Shown here: positions 7,504-16,454 of the stretch, piece after piece
Numbering within the stretch: position 1 is the first letter of the stretch
Layout: each line of letters starts with the position of its first letter
The notes under the pieces: model-generated
Told to the model about the DNA's origin: nothing
The model's database searches: none
The model's input: only the letters and a program-made list of their open reading frames with translations
Assembly (NCBI RefSeq): GCF_014647315.1
Contig: NZ_BMOY01000019.1
Span: forward strand, 1-54,297
Origin: Paenalicyclobacillus cellulosilyticus
GTDB lineage: Bacteria > Bacillota > Bacilli > Alicyclobacillales > Alicyclobacillaceae
Reading direction: 5' to 3'
DNA: 54,297 nt
Program-made: the position numbers and the translations under genes

Positions 7504-8487
7504 TCAATAAAACGCACGCAACATCACCGACGCGCCCGCGGAACGCACCTCGTAGCCGGCCAAGGTGGCGGGAACGAGCACCGTATCGCCGCGGCGCAGC
7601 GCCAACGCACCGTCCGGCCAGGCCAGCGTGACCTCACCTTCAGCCACAATCACGATGTCCGGGTTGCCGTCCCGCCCTCGCGTCAGGCGATGCCCGCCCT
7701 TGTCCAACCGCAGCCGTTCCATGGTGAAGTACGGACAGGCGACCAAACGCTCGTGCACCACCCCCGGCGCTGCAAACAAGGTCTGCGGCACGGGCAATGC
7801 GGCCTGCTCTCCTCGCCGCCGGCGCTCCTCGTCGCCGAAATCCATCACCTCGGCCGCCTTGTCCACGTGCAACGCACGCGGGCGCCCGTGCTCATCCACA
7901 CGGTCCCAGTCGTAGACGCGGTACGTGACGTCCGACGTCTGCTGCACCTCGATGACCATGGTGCCGGCCAAGAGGGCGTGCAAGGTGCGCGACGGCACGA
8001 ACACCACCTGCCCGGGCCGGATGGGGACATATTCCAAGTAATCCCGCACCCGCCCCTCGCGGACCGCGGCAAAGTACGCCTCCCGGGACGGAAACCGGTG
8101 GCCGTAGTTCACCCGCCCGTCCGGCGGACAGTCAAGCACGTACCACGCTTCCGTCTTGCCAAAGTCACCCTCATGCGCCTGCGCGTACGCGTCATCCGGA
8201 TGGATTTGCACCGACAGGTCTTGCTGGGCTTCCAAAAATTTAATCAGCAACGGAAAGCGATTCTGCGGCGAGTGCCCCAAAAACGCCTCCGGATACTGCT
8301 CGGTCAGCATCAACAGCGTCATCCCGGCGAGCGGGCCGTTCTCCGCCACGCTCACGCCGTTGGGATGGCCGGAGAGCACCCAGTACTCCCCGATGGGGGC
8401 CGGATCGTCGACACCAAACCACGATTTCAAGCGGTGCCCGCCCCAGAGGCGCGCCATAGGGAGCGGGCGAAACTTCACTGGGTACAA
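7504..8487 (-). CDS. manA: Mannose-6-phosphate isomerase, class I
   Basis: Zinc enzyme interconverting fructose-6-phosphate and mannose-6-phosphate. The 327-residue protein has the Bacillus-type short class I architecture. It starts with FRPLPMARLWGGHRL; the metal-site segments LIKFLEAQQDLSVQIHPDD and FVPSRTLHALLAG (cupin core) follow, with a second cupin half ending in LRRGDTVLVPATL. It is the last gene of the mannose cassette, 138 bases downstream of the phosphomannomutase gene, and feeds that pathway from central metabolism. The stretch between the two genes contains a duplicated GGGGATCC-type hairpin-forming segment but no gene. Confidence 0.93.
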   Translation of the reverse strand: MYPVKFRPLPMARLWGGHRLKSWFGVDDPAPIGEYWVLSGHPNGVSVAENGPLAGMTLLMLTEQYPEAFLGHSPQNRFPLLIKFLEAQQDLSVQIHPDDAYAQAHEGDFGKTEAWYVLDCPPDGRVNYGHRFPSREAYFAAVREGRVRDYLEYVPIRPGQVVFVPSRTLHALLAGTMVIEVQQTSDVTYRVYDWDRVDEHGRPRALHVDKAAEVMDFGDEERRRRGEQAALPVPQTLFAAPGVVHERLVACPYFTMERLRLDKGGHRLTRGRDGNPDIVIVAEGEVTLAWPDGALALRRGDTVLVPATLAGYEVRSAGASVMLRAFY

Positions 8488-8625
8488 ACCATCACGTCCT
8501 TTGCTGCATGATCGGCTGTGGATGGCTGCGCACGGCAGGACGGCGCCGTGGGACGGCCAGGCACCTGTCCCGGGCGGCGCCCGCCCGGGAGAGGATCCCC
8601 GCGCTTCAGAGAGGATCCCCGCGCT

Positions 8626-10050
8626 TCACCACGGGATCGCGAGCGCCGGATTGACCGCATGGATGGCGGATTCCATCTCCGCCTTGATGCGGGCGAGCGC
8701 CGGTTCGTCTTTGCCCTCGGCGCGCATCACCAGCACCGCCTGCGTGTTGGAGGCGCGCACCAGCCCCCATCCGTCCGGGAATTGCACGCGCACGCCGTCC
8801 ACGTCGACCACCTCGTACTTGCCGGCGAACTGCTGGCGCACCCCTGCGATGACCGCCGCCTTGTCCTCTTCCCGGCAGGGTACGCGCGTCTCCGGCGTCG
8901 CGACAAACTGCGGTACATCGGCGAACAAGGCGGACAAGGGCTGTTGGGTGTTGGAGAGGATGCGCAGCATCCGGCCCGCGGCGTACAACCCGTCGTCGAA
9001 GCCGAAGAACTCATCGTTGAAGAACAAGTGGCCCGACATCTCGCCGGCAAACGGCACATCGCGGCGGGACTTGAGCGTCGCCTTGACGTGCGAGTGGCCC
9101 GTGCGGTGGAAGAACGGCCGCCCGCCCAAGCGTGCGATCTCGTCAAACAACGCTTGGGAACATTTCACCTCGACGGGCGCCGCCGCGCCAGGATATTTCT
9201 GCAGGATCTCGCGCCAGAACAGGATCATCAACTGGTCTCCCCAGCGGATGTTCCCCTGTTCGTCGACCACCCCCAGGCGGTCACCGTCCCCGTCGAGCGC
9301 AATGCCGATGTCCGCGCCCGTCTCGCGCACCGTCCGGATGAGGTCGCGCAGGTTTTCCGGTACCACCGGGTCCGGGTGATGGTTGGGGAACGTGCCGTCC
9401 GACTCGCAGTAGAGCGGAATCACCTCGCAACCCCAGCGCGCCAACGCCTTCGGCGCCACCGAAGACGGCGTGCCGTTGCCGCAGTCGAGGACGACCTTCA
9501 GTTTGCGCGGTCCGAGCTGGATTTTGCGCGCCAGCATATCGAGGTACGCCGGTTCGATGTTTTCGCGGCGGACGTAGCGTTCATCCCAAACGTAGGATTG
9601 CACCACGCCCTGCGAGTTGCCGATCCGCCGCATCGCGACGCGCAACTCCTGGATCCGCTCGCCGTAAATCGTCGTTTTGCCGATGGCAATCTTGAACCCG
9701 TTCTCGTCGCCCGGGTTGTGGCTGGCCGTGATGATCACGCCGCACGGGACGTGGAAGTATTCCAGGCTGTAATAAAACATCGGTGTCGTCACCTGGCCGA
9801 TGTCGATCACGTGGATGGCCGCCTGGCTCAGTCCCGCGACGAGCGCCCGGTGCAACTCGGGCGACGACAGCCGGTTATCGTGGCCGATGACGGCATCCTG
9901 ATAACCCAACTGGCGCAGCGTCTCCGCGAGGGCGCACCCGAGCAGGTACGCGAAGGAACCGTTCAGCTCTTCGCCCGCCTTGCCGCGAATGTCGTATTCC
10001 TTAAATACATGCGAAGGAATGGAGAACCCTTTCTCGACGGTGGTACTCAT
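8626..10050 (-). CDS. manB: Phosphomannomutase/phosphoglucomutase
   Basis: Alpha-D-phosphohexomutase of about 475 residues. It converts mannose-6-phosphate to mannose-1-phosphate, the precursor of GDP-mannose; many relatives also act on glucose phosphates. The phosphoserine loop TASHNPGDENG, the Mg2+ loop DGDGDRLG and the sugar-binding GEMSGH are all intact. The ATG at 10050 is preferred over 10056 because GGAGG is nine bases upstream. The start lies inside the 3' end of the preceding alpha/alpha-barrel gene (about 50-base overlap), indicating tight operon packing. With manA it supplies the activated mannose presumably used by the GT4 enzyme upstream. Confidence 0.93.
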   Translation of the reverse strand: MSTTVEKGFSIPSHVFKEYDIRGKAGEELNGSFAYLLGCALAETLRQLGYQDAVIGHDNRLSSPELHRALVAGLSQAAIHVIDIGQVTTPMFYYSLEYFHVPCGVIITASHNPGDENGFKIAIGKTTIYGERIQELRVAMRRIGNSQGVVQSYVWDERYVRRENIEPAYLDMLARKIQLGPRKLKVVLDCGNGTPSSVAPKALARWGCEVIPLYCESDGTFPNHHPDPVVPENLRDLIRTVRETGADIGIALDGDGDRLGVVDEQGNIRWGDQLMILFWREILQKYPGAAAPVEVKCSQALFDEIARLGGRPFFHRTGHSHVKATLKSRRDVPFAGEMSGHLFFNDEFFGFDDGLYAAGRMLRILSNTQQPLSALFADVPQFVATPETRVPCREEDKAAVIAGVRQQFAGKYEVVDVDGVRVQFPDGWGLVRASNTQAVLVMRAEGKDEPALARIKAEMESAIHAVNPALAIPW

Positions 10051-11137
10051 GCGCATCGACCTCCACGTTTCGGAACATCGCTTCCGTCAACAGATACGAC
10101 AACGTCGATTCGGCGCCCCGGTTGACATTCACACCCACAGGCGTCAAGCCGTCGCAACAGCTGCCGTCCTCAGCGTCGGCCAGCGGCACGCCCAAATCGT
10201 TCTCCCCGTAAAACCAAGCTCGGCAGCGGCGCACGACGTCCCGGTACGCCGGATCTCCCGTCACCCGGTATGCCATCGCGGCGGCCAACGCCAGCTTCAT
10301 GACGTCGATGGGCTGTTGATCCCATTCGGCTCGCCGCTCGGGCGTGCACCAGCCCTGATTGCCCACCGGGCGGATGATGCCGCCCTGCCCCGTCATCTGA
10401 CGGATGAGAAAATCGAGGGTATGAAGTGCCGCCGACAACGTATCCTGGCGCTCGGTCACCGTGTACGCGACGAGGAGCGACCAGGGCAACACGCCGTTGC
10501 CGTACGTGAGGACCGGCTCGAACCACCGCCAATGGGTTTGGGCGTTCCGGCTGTACATCGACAACAGGTTCCGCTCCAGTTCCGTCACCCAACGCGGGAC
10601 GTTTCGCTCCACCCATGCGTGAAACGCGGCGGTCACTTCGTCCGACGCGTCTGTCTTGGCATGCTGCCACAACAAGCAGAGCGCGGCCAGCGTGTACGCA
10701 AAGCCGCGAGCGGACGAGAGGCGCGGCACCTGCCGGTACGCCCGTTCCAGCATCTCGCGGACCGCAATCCGCCGGTCCGGCGACTCCAGTTTGGTCCACG
10801 CGACCGCCAGCGCCCAGACGGCGCGGCCGAAACAGTCGTCGGAACGCCGCTCGCGCAAAAACGTCCGGTCGTAGGCGACGTCGTTTTGAAACCCGCCGTC
10901 TTCGTGCTGTACCCAGAGCAAGAACGACAGATACGTGTCCACCAGCCGCAGCAGCGTCGCGCGTTCCTCCGCTGCGACGTGATCCAGCCACACCAAGCAC
11001 GTCCAGATGGCGCGCGCGTTGTCGTCGGTGCTGTAGCCCTCGCGCCGGCGAGGGATCTTCCCGAGACCATGTTCCAACAAACCGGTGTCGTCCGTCAACC
11101 GTATGAGGTGGGCGAAACTAACCGGTGATGGAGACAA
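10001..11137 (-). CDS. Alpha/alpha-barrel (six-hairpin glycosidase-like) partner of a glycosyltransferase
   Basis: Protein of 378 residues rich in paired helices. The segments YSTDDNARAIWTCLVW, HEDGGFQNDV, GFAYTLAALCLLW and FEPVLTYGNGVLPWSLL match the pattern of the six-hairpin glycosidase-like module often found fused to, or beside, GT4 mannosyl/glucosyltransferases. The true catalytic role of this module is not established. No signal peptide is seen, so it is likely cytoplasmic. The start is a TTG at 11137 with GGGGTGAG seven bases upstream, inside the last 20 bases of the GT4 gene, so translation is coupled. Overlap with the mutase gene downstream is about 50 bases. Confidence 0.75.
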   Translation of the reverse strand: MSPSPVSFAHLIRLTDDTGLLEHGLGKIPRRREGYSTDDNARAIWTCLVWLDHVAAEERATLLRLVDTYLSFLLWVQHEDGGFQNDVAYDRTFLRERRSDDCFGRAVWALAVAWTKLESPDRRIAVREMLERAYRQVPRLSSARGFAYTLAALCLLWQHAKTDASDEVTAAFHAWVERNVPRWVTELERNLLSMYSRNAQTHWRWFEPVLTYGNGVLPWSLLVAYTVTERQDTLSAALHTLDFLIRQMTGQGGIIRPVGNQGWCTPERRAEWDQQPIDVMKLALAAAMAYRVTGDPAYRDVVRRCRAWFYGENDLGVPLADAEDGSCCDGLTPVGVNVNRGAESTLSYLLTEAMFRNVEVDAHEYHRRERVLHSFACI

Positions 11138-12332
11138 CGCTGCTCACCCCTGCCTGTTGCGGCGCGTCGGCTGCCGCCCGGCCCAGCCGCCCGGGCGCTG
11201 CCGCCTCAGCGTACAACTGCCAGTGGGCCAAGCCAATCTGGGGCCAGTGCATCGTCCGGCCGATGCGGGCGATGCGCGCCGACCAATCCTGACGGGCGGC
11301 ATCATCCGCCAACAGCGCGGCCATCTTTTCCGCCCACAAGCGGGTGTCTCCGAACGGAATCAGAAGCTCCTCAAACCCCCGCAACAGGTCGCGCGCGTAA
11401 TCGTACGGCGTGGTCAGCACCGGACGGCCGAGACCCACCGCGTACGCCAACGTGCCGCTTGTGATCTGTTGCATGCCTGGGTAAGGCGTGACATACAGGT
11501 CGCACGCGGTCAATAACCGCACCAGCTCGTCATCGTCGATGTAGCGATTGATCATCTCCACATGGTTGGAGAGGCCGAGTTGCTCCACCATGGCCAGCAG
11601 GGATTCGCGGTACGCCTCGCCTTCACGCTTCTTGACCTCCGGATGCGTGAGCCCCGCCACCACGTACAACACGTTCGGGATCCGTTCGGCCACCTCCGGC
11701 AGGGCCTGCAACACGGTCTCAATCCCTTTGCCGCGGTTGAGCAGTCCAAACGTCAGGACGACCCGCCGGCCAACCCATCCGAACTCCCGCCGGCACGCTT
11801 CCCGATCCGCTTCCCGCGGCGCCGGCGTCCCGTGCGGTATGAAGACCACCTTGCTCGCGGGGATGCCGAACGCGTCACAAAGGTATGCCACCGCGTGCCG
11901 GTTCATGACGACAATCCGGTCGCTTTGCTGTGCAATCTCCCGTTGCACCGGCGCGTACGGCGCTTCCGGCCGCTGGAATACCGTGTGGAACGTGGTGATG
12001 AGCGGCTTGCGCAGTGCGCGGATGAAGTCCAGGATGTACTCCCCTGCCTCACCGCCGAAGATCCCGAACTCGTGCTGCAACGATACGGCAGCGACGTCGC
12101 TCTCGTTCACCCGCCGCGCCAACTCAGCGTACATCGAACGCTCGTCCCGTTCCAGCGGCCAAAACAGCGACTCGTCCTCCGGTGCAGCCACGCTGGCATC
12201 GGTCATGACGATGACCGGATCGACAGCGGGTCGTCCTGCCGCCGCGGCGACCGCTTGCCGCAAGTGGTGCGTAAACGTCGCAATCCCGCATCGTCTCGGT
12301 GGAAATGTGCTCACATACGCCACGCGCATCAT
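11118..12332 (-). CDS. GT4-family glycosyltransferase
   Basis: Retaining nucleotide-sugar glycosyltransferase with a GT-B fold (404 residues). The N-terminal domain opens RVAYVSTFPPRRCGIATFTHHL, the usual acceptor-domain start. The C-terminal donor domain contains LTFGLLNRGKGIETVLQAL and YVTPYPGMQQITSGTLAYAVGLGRPV. In the latter segment the classical E-x7-E is replaced by a Q/S-containing version typical of a distinct GT4 branch. Two ATGs (12332, 12329) lie nine bases after AGGAGG. The neighbours (mutase, isomerase) suggest GDP-mannose as donor, which is inference; the acceptor is unknown. It is the first gene of the cassette. Confidence 0.88.
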   Translation of the reverse strand: MMRVAYVSTFPPRRCGIATFTHHLRQAVAAAAGRPAVDPVIVMTDASVAAPEDESLFWPLERDERSMYAELARRVNESDVAAVSLQHEFGIFGGEAGEYILDFIRALRKPLITTFHTVFQRPEAPYAPVQREIAQQSDRIVVMNRHAVAYLCDAFGIPASKVVFIPHGTPAPREADREACRREFGWVGRRVVLTFGLLNRGKGIETVLQALPEVAERIPNVLYVVAGLTHPEVKKREGEAYRESLLAMVEQLGLSNHVEMINRYIDDDELVRLLTACDLYVTPYPGMQQITSGTLAYAVGLGRPVLTTPYDYARDLLRGFEELLIPFGDTRLWAEKMAALLADDAARQDWSARIARIGRTMHWPQIGLAHWQLYAEAAAPGRLGRAAADAPQQAGVSSVVSITG

Positions 12333-12526
12333 CCATCCATCCCTCCTCGGCTTGTGCAAGCCTCGACCGGACGGATCCGCGCGGTGCCGAAGTGAACCAG
12401 CCCGGCCGAGACACCCATATGGCCCAGCACGCCAAATTGCCTACGCCACGGCACCGCCGAGCAGGCAGGGCCCCGAACTCCGTCCCCGGCTTGATTAGCA
12501 CTCAATCACACCGGCTGCTAGCAATC

Positions 12527-12555
12527 AGTATAGGCAGCACCGTTTTGGTTTGCAA
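12527..12555 (-). promoter_or_regulatory. Sigma-A promoter of the mannose cassette
   Basis: Minus strand TTGCAA (12555-12550), a 17-base spacer, then TATACT (12532-12527). Hexamers and spacing fit the housekeeping consensus well. A 12-base arm of an imperfect inverted repeat overlaps the -10, suggesting regulation. Confidence 0.7.
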
Positions 12556-12672
12556 GCAATCCTTCCCACCGCCGCGGGCTTCCGGCCGCCTTGGCTCCGA
12601 CAAGCCCGCACGCGGGTGTGAAGCCATTGTACCCCAATTGCGGCCAAAACCCAACATAAGTCTGGCTCTGCC

Positions 12673-12702
12673 TTGGTGCGGGCGCACAAATTGTGGTACG
12701 AT
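12673..12702 (+). promoter_or_regulatory. Promoter of the small membrane protein gene
   Basis: TTGGTG, an 18-base spacer, then TGG-TACGAT, i.e. an extended -10. It lies about 70 bases upstream of the ATG at 12775. Confidence 0.55.
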
Positions 12703-12774
12703 CCATCACGGCGGCAGCGAGAGGGAAGTCTGGCAAGGAGAGCGGGCAAGGAGAGCAGGCAAGGAGGTCGGGCG

Positions 12775-12963
12775 ATGTCGGAGGTCGGAAAACTGCGCGT
12801 GTTCTGGGTCGTCTCGTTGATTCTGATGGTCGCCGGTGTGGCCGCCATCGTGGTCGAAAAAGGACGGCCCGTCATCCAGTTTCTCGGTCTGATCCTGCTC
12901 TTTGTGCCGGTGCTTGCGGGCGCCGTCGCCGACCTGCGGGCGGGCAGACGCGACGGGGACTGA
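12775..12963 (+). CDS. 62-residue protein with two predicted membrane helices
   Basis: Not recognised. The ATG at 12775 has AGGAGG seven bases upstream; the longer opening to 12673 would be translated from inside the promoter. The product has helices at about residues 8-27 (VFWVVSLILMVAGVAAIVV) and 34-52 (VIQFLGLILLFVPVLAGAVA), a basic loop between them (EKGRP), and a charged tail. It is monocistronic, between divergent and convergent neighbours, with its own promoter. Confidence 0.65.
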   Translation: MSEVGKLRVFWVVSLILMVAGVAAIVVEKGRPVIQFLGLILLFVPVLAGAVADLRAGRRDGD

Positions 12964-13167
12964 AGCGTGCCGCATCCGGCGGCCATGCGGCGATGCAAAC
13001 GCTCCATGGCGGCCGACGTGCCGGCCGCCATGTTGGCCGGCACACCGACGCACGCGGTTGCGTACCCTGAGACAAGGCGGATACAGTCACCGGCGGCGCA
13101 GGCGGACACCATTAGACCGCCTGCGTGCGCGCCGGCCGCCGGTGGATTCATGCAAAGAGTTACATCA

Positions 13168-13806
13168 TCAGGAAGATGCGTGCAAAAACGGATTGGATGC
13201 CAGTTCCCGGGCGAGGGTCGTCGCGCCCATATGCCCGGGGTACAAGACGAGCGTCGCGGGCCACCCTTTGATCCGCTGCAACGACGCCTGCATCGCGGCG
13301 GGATCGGCGAGCGGCAGGTCCACCCGACCGATGCTGCCGGCAAACACGGTGTCGCCGGTGAACGCCACACCCTCGCCCACCAGACAGACGCTGCCCGGGG
13401 AATGGCCCGGCGTGTGCCGCACCTCGAACCGGGCGCTGCCCACCGTCACCGTATCGCCGTCCGACCACATCCGGTCGGGCGGGGCGAGCGGATGAGCCGT
13501 ACGGCCGTACCATGCGGCGACCGACGCCGGGAAAGATTCCCACAGCGGCAGATCGGCACGGTGCACGTACACCGGAACGCCGAACGCGGCGCGGACCACA
13601 TCGACGCCGGCGATGTGGTCGAGGTGGGCGTGCGTGCACCAGACGGCGGCCACGCGCAAGCGGTGTGCACGGACGTACGCGAACACCGGGGCCAAGTCGG
13701 GGTCACCCGGGTCGATGATGACCGCCTCGCCGCCGTCCTCTCCCGCATCGACCACGTAGCAGTTGGCTTGGAGCGGGCTGACCACAAACGCTTGCACCCG
13801 CAGCAC
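13168..13806 (-). CDS. MBL-fold metallo-hydrolase, glyoxalase II-like
   Basis: Zinc hydrolase of about 212 residues. The metal motif HAHLDH (T-H-x-H-x-D-H) is present, followed by the downstream metal ligands in RHTPGHSPGS, FTGDTVFAGSIGR and LYPGHMG. This is the set seen in hydroxyacylglutathione-hydrolase-like proteins. The GTG at 13806 follows AGGAGG by seven bases. It lies directly after dtd and relA in the same orientation, as a comparable gene does in B. subtilis. Since bacilli use bacillithiol rather than glutathione, the natural thioester is unknown. Confidence 0.88.
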   Translation of the reverse strand: MLRVQAFVVSPLQANCYVVDAGEDGGEAVIIDPGDPDLAPVFAYVRAHRLRVAAVWCTHAHLDHIAGVDVVRAAFGVPVYVHRADLPLWESFPASVAAWYGRTAHPLAPPDRMWSDGDTVTVGSARFEVRHTPGHSPGSVCLVGEGVAFTGDTVFAGSIGRVDLPLADPAAMQASLQRIKGWPATLVLYPGHMGATTLARELASNPFLHASS

Positions 13807-13826
13807 GCCATGCCCTCCTTTCCGCC

Positions 13827-14276
13827 TCAAAACACCCGTTCCGAGTCGAGCAGGATGGTCACCGGTCCTTCGTTCACCAGTTCCACCTGCATCATCGCGC
13901 CAAACCGGCCCGTCTGTACCGGCACGCCGAACCGGCGCAGCGCTTCGTTGAACACCTCATACAACGCTTCGGCGGTCTTGGGCTCGGCCGCACGCATGTA
14001 GTTGGGCCGCCTGCCCTTGCGCACGTCTCCGTACAGCGTGAACTGCGAGACGGAAAGCACCTCGCCGCCCGCTTGCCGCACATCCAGATTCATCTTCCCG
14101 TCCGCGTCCGGAAAGATGCGCAGGTGCGCCACCTTGTCCGCCATGGACAAGGCGTCGGACGCCGTATCGTCTGCACCGACGCCGACCAAGACCACCAGGC
14201 CGCGCTCGATGGCGGCGATGACCTCATCGCCGACGCGCACCCGCGCCGGCCCGCTGCGTTGCACCACCAGCCGCAC
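13827..14276 (-). CDS. dtd: D-aminoacyl-tRNA deacylase
   Basis: Proofreading enzyme of 149 residues that hydrolyses D-aminoacyl-tRNA (for example D-Tyr-tRNA). The two signature loops are intact: [10 protein letters not shown] (about residues 76-85) and the C-terminal NEGPVTILL containing the cross-subunit Gly-Pro motif. The GTG start has GGAGGGG seven bases upstream. It sits 21 bases after relA in the conserved relA-dtd order. Confidence 0.96.
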   Translation of the reverse strand: MRLVVQRSGPARVRVGDEVIAAIERGLVVLVGVGADDTASDALSMADKVAHLRIFPDADGKMNLDVRQAGGEVLSVSQFTLYGDVRKGRRPNYMRAAEPKTAEALYEVFNEALRRFGVPVQTGRFGAMMQVELVNEGPVTILLDSERVF

Positions 14277-14297
14277 GCTCGTCCCCTCCGCTCCCGT

Positions 14298-16454
14298 TCA
14301 CTGGTCGAGCCGCCGCACCGCTTGGATGTCCTTCAGCCGCTTCACCCGCTCCATCACCGTGCGCAGGTGATCGAGGTTGCGGATGCGGACGCTGACCACC
14401 ACGTGCGCCATGCGCCGTGCGTCCGCACGCCCGCTCACCGCCGTGATCTCCGTCTTCGTCTCGGCGATGGCGTTCATCACCTCATTCACCAAACCGCGCC
14501 GATCCACCGCCAGCACTTCGAGATCGACCGGATACGACAGGTTCGCGCTCGTCGCCCACTCGACCTCAATCACCCGGTTTTGATCGGCGAGCAGTTGCCG
14601 CACGTTGGCGCAGTCCGCGCGGTGGATGGACACCCCCCGCCCGCGCGTGACAAACCCGACGATGTCGTCGCCCGGCACGGGATGGCAACAGCGGGCGAAC
14701 CGAATCAGCACGTTGTCGATGCCTTTGACGCGCACCCCGGAGTCGGTCGGACGGACAGGTTCCTTGACCTCGACGCTGAGTGCGTCGTGGGCCGCGCGTT
14801 GTTGCTCCTTCCGATACCGCTCGATGAGCCGGGTGACGAACTGGCCGGCGCCCAGGCCGCCATATCCGATGGCCGCGTACAGGTCCTCTTCGCGGGTGAA
14901 GTTAAACTTCTGCAACACCTCCGCCACATACCGCGACGACAAAACCTCCGCCGGGTCCAACCTGTGGCGCAACAGCTCCTTTTCCACCAATTCCCGGCCG
15001 CGCTGGACGTTCTCTTCCCGCTTCTCCCGCTTGAACCACTGACGGATCTTGCTTTTGGCGTGCGAAGATTGGACAATCTTCAACCAATCCCAGCTCGGGC
15101 CGTAGCCGTGCTTGCTCGTCAGGATCTCGACGATGTCGCCGGTACGCAACCGGTAATCGAGCGGCACCATCTTGCCGTTGACCTTGGCCCCGATGCAACG
15201 GTGACCGATGTCGGTGTGGATCCGGTACGCAAAGTCAATCGGCACCGATCCGGCGGGCAACTGCACCACGTCCCCCTTGGGCGTGAACACGAAAACCTCG
15301 TCGGAGAACAAATCGAGCTTGAGCGTCTCCATGAACTCCTGGGCGTCGCGAAAGTCCTGCTGCCACTCCAGGACCTCGCGGAACCAGGCCAGCTTCTGGG
15401 CGAACTTTCCTTCCGCCCGCGGCTCGCCTTCCTTGTACGCCCAGTGCGCGGCGATGCCGTACTCGGCCGTCTGGTGCATCTCCCACGTCCGGATCTGGAT
15501 CTCGAGCGGCTCACCTTTCGGGCCGATGACCGTGGTGTGCAGGCTTTGATACATGTTCGCCTTCGGCACGGCAATGTAATCCTTGAACCGCCCGGGCATC
15601 GGCTTCCACATCGTGTGCACGACCCCGAGCACGCCGTAGCAGTCCTTGATGCTCTCCACAATCACGCGGATGGCGAACAGGTCGTAGATCTCGTTGAACT
15701 CCTTGCCTTGCGTCAGCATCTTCCGGTAGATGCTGTAAATGTGCTTCGCCCGCCCGGAGACCTCCGCCTGGATGTTCAACTCGCGCAGCTTCGCGCGCAG
15801 CATCTCCATCACTTCTTGGACGTAGCTCTCCCGTTCCTTGCGCTTTTGCGCCATCAGCTGGGCAATGCGGTAGTACTCCTGCGGGTTGAGGTAGCGCAGC
15901 GCCAGGTCTTCCAGTTCCCATTTTATGGTGTATATACCCAGGCGGTGCGCCAGCGGCGCAAAGATCTCCAAGGTCTCGCGCGCCGTGCGGATCTGCTTGT
16001 CCGGCGGCTGATAACGCAAGGTCCGCATGTTGTGCAGCCGATCCGCCAAACGGATGAGGGCGACGCGGATGTCCTTGGCCATCGCCATGAACATCTTGCG
16101 CAAGTTCTCCGCCTGCTGCTCCTCCGTGGAATCGAACTTGATCCGCTTGAGCTTGGTGACGCCGTCGACCAGCATCGCCACCTCCGCGCCGAATTGGCGC
16201 GCCAACTCTTCGTCGGTGACCCGCGTGTCCTCCACCACGTCGTGCAACAACGCCGCCGCGAGCGTCGTCGCGTCGAGTTGCAGGTCGGCCAGGATGTTCG
16301 CCACCGCCAGCGGGTGCGTGATGTACGGCTCCCCCGAGCGCCGCATCTGTCCCCGGTGCGCCTCCTCGGCGTACGCATACGCCCGGCGGATGAGCTCGAG
16401 CTCATCCGGACGGACGTGGCTCTGCACCCGTTCGCACAGGGTTTCGATGTTCAT
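14298..16454 (-). CDS. relA: Bifunctional (p)ppGpp synthetase/hydrolase
   Basis: Long RSH enzyme (718 residues) that makes and degrades (p)ppGpp. Domains in order: HD hydrolase (LLHDVVEDT, about residue 70), synthetase (YDLFAIRVIVES, GRFKDYIAVPK, EIQIRTWEMH), TGS (VFTPKGDVVQLPAGSVPIDFAYRIH, about 390-420), helical/zinc region (RFARCCHPVPGDDIVGF) and a C-terminal ACT domain. Both catalytic halves look intact. The ATG at 16454 has GGGGGTGAG before it. The frame stays open upstream to 16718 with another ATG at 16676 that also has a GGGGAG site, so an N-terminal extension is possible but would be low-complexity. Confidence 0.96.
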   Translation of the reverse strand: MNIETLCERVQSHVRPDELELIRRAYAYAEEAHRGQMRRSGEPYITHPLAVANILADLQLDATTLAAALLHDVVEDTRVTDEELARQFGAEVAMLVDGVTKLKRIKFDSTEEQQAENLRKMFMAMAKDIRVALIRLADRLHNMRTLRYQPPDKQIRTARETLEIFAPLAHRLGIYTIKWELEDLALRYLNPQEYYRIAQLMAQKRKERESYVQEVMEMLRAKLRELNIQAEVSGRAKHIYSIYRKMLTQGKEFNEIYDLFAIRVIVESIKDCYGVLGVVHTMWKPMPGRFKDYIAVPKANMYQSLHTTVIGPKGEPLEIQIRTWEMHQTAEYGIAAHWAYKEGEPRAEGKFAQKLAWFREVLEWQQDFRDAQEFMETLKLDLFSDEVFVFTPKGDVVQLPAGSVPIDFAYRIHTDIGHRCIGAKVNGKMVPLDYRLRTGDIVEILTSKHGYGPSWDWLKIVQSSHAKSKIRQWFKREKREENVQRGRELVEKELLRHRLDPAEVLSSRYVAEVLQKFNFTREEDLYAAIGYGGLGAGQFVTRLIERYRKEQQRAAHDALSVEVKEPVRPTDSGVRVKGIDNVLIRFARCCHPVPGDDIVGFVTRGRGVSIHRADCANVRQLLADQNRVIEVEWATSANLSYPVDLEVLAVDRRGLVNEVMNAIAETKTEITAVSGRADARRMAHVVVSVRIRNLDHLRTVMERVKRLKDIQAVRRLDQ

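Larger units (their letters stand above)
12333..12774. other. Intergenic region between the mannose cassette and a small membrane gene
   Basis: This 442-base divergent region has no supportable gene. It holds a strong minus-strand promoter (12527-12555) with a 195-base untranslated leader before the GT4 start, and a plus-strand promoter (12673-12702). Between the leader and the promoter are the related arms TGATTAGCA (12492-12500) and TGCTAGCAATCA (12517-12528), an imperfect inverted repeat overlapping the -10 that could be an operator. Just before the small gene there are three short GGCAAGGAG-type direct repeats. Confidence 0.6.
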
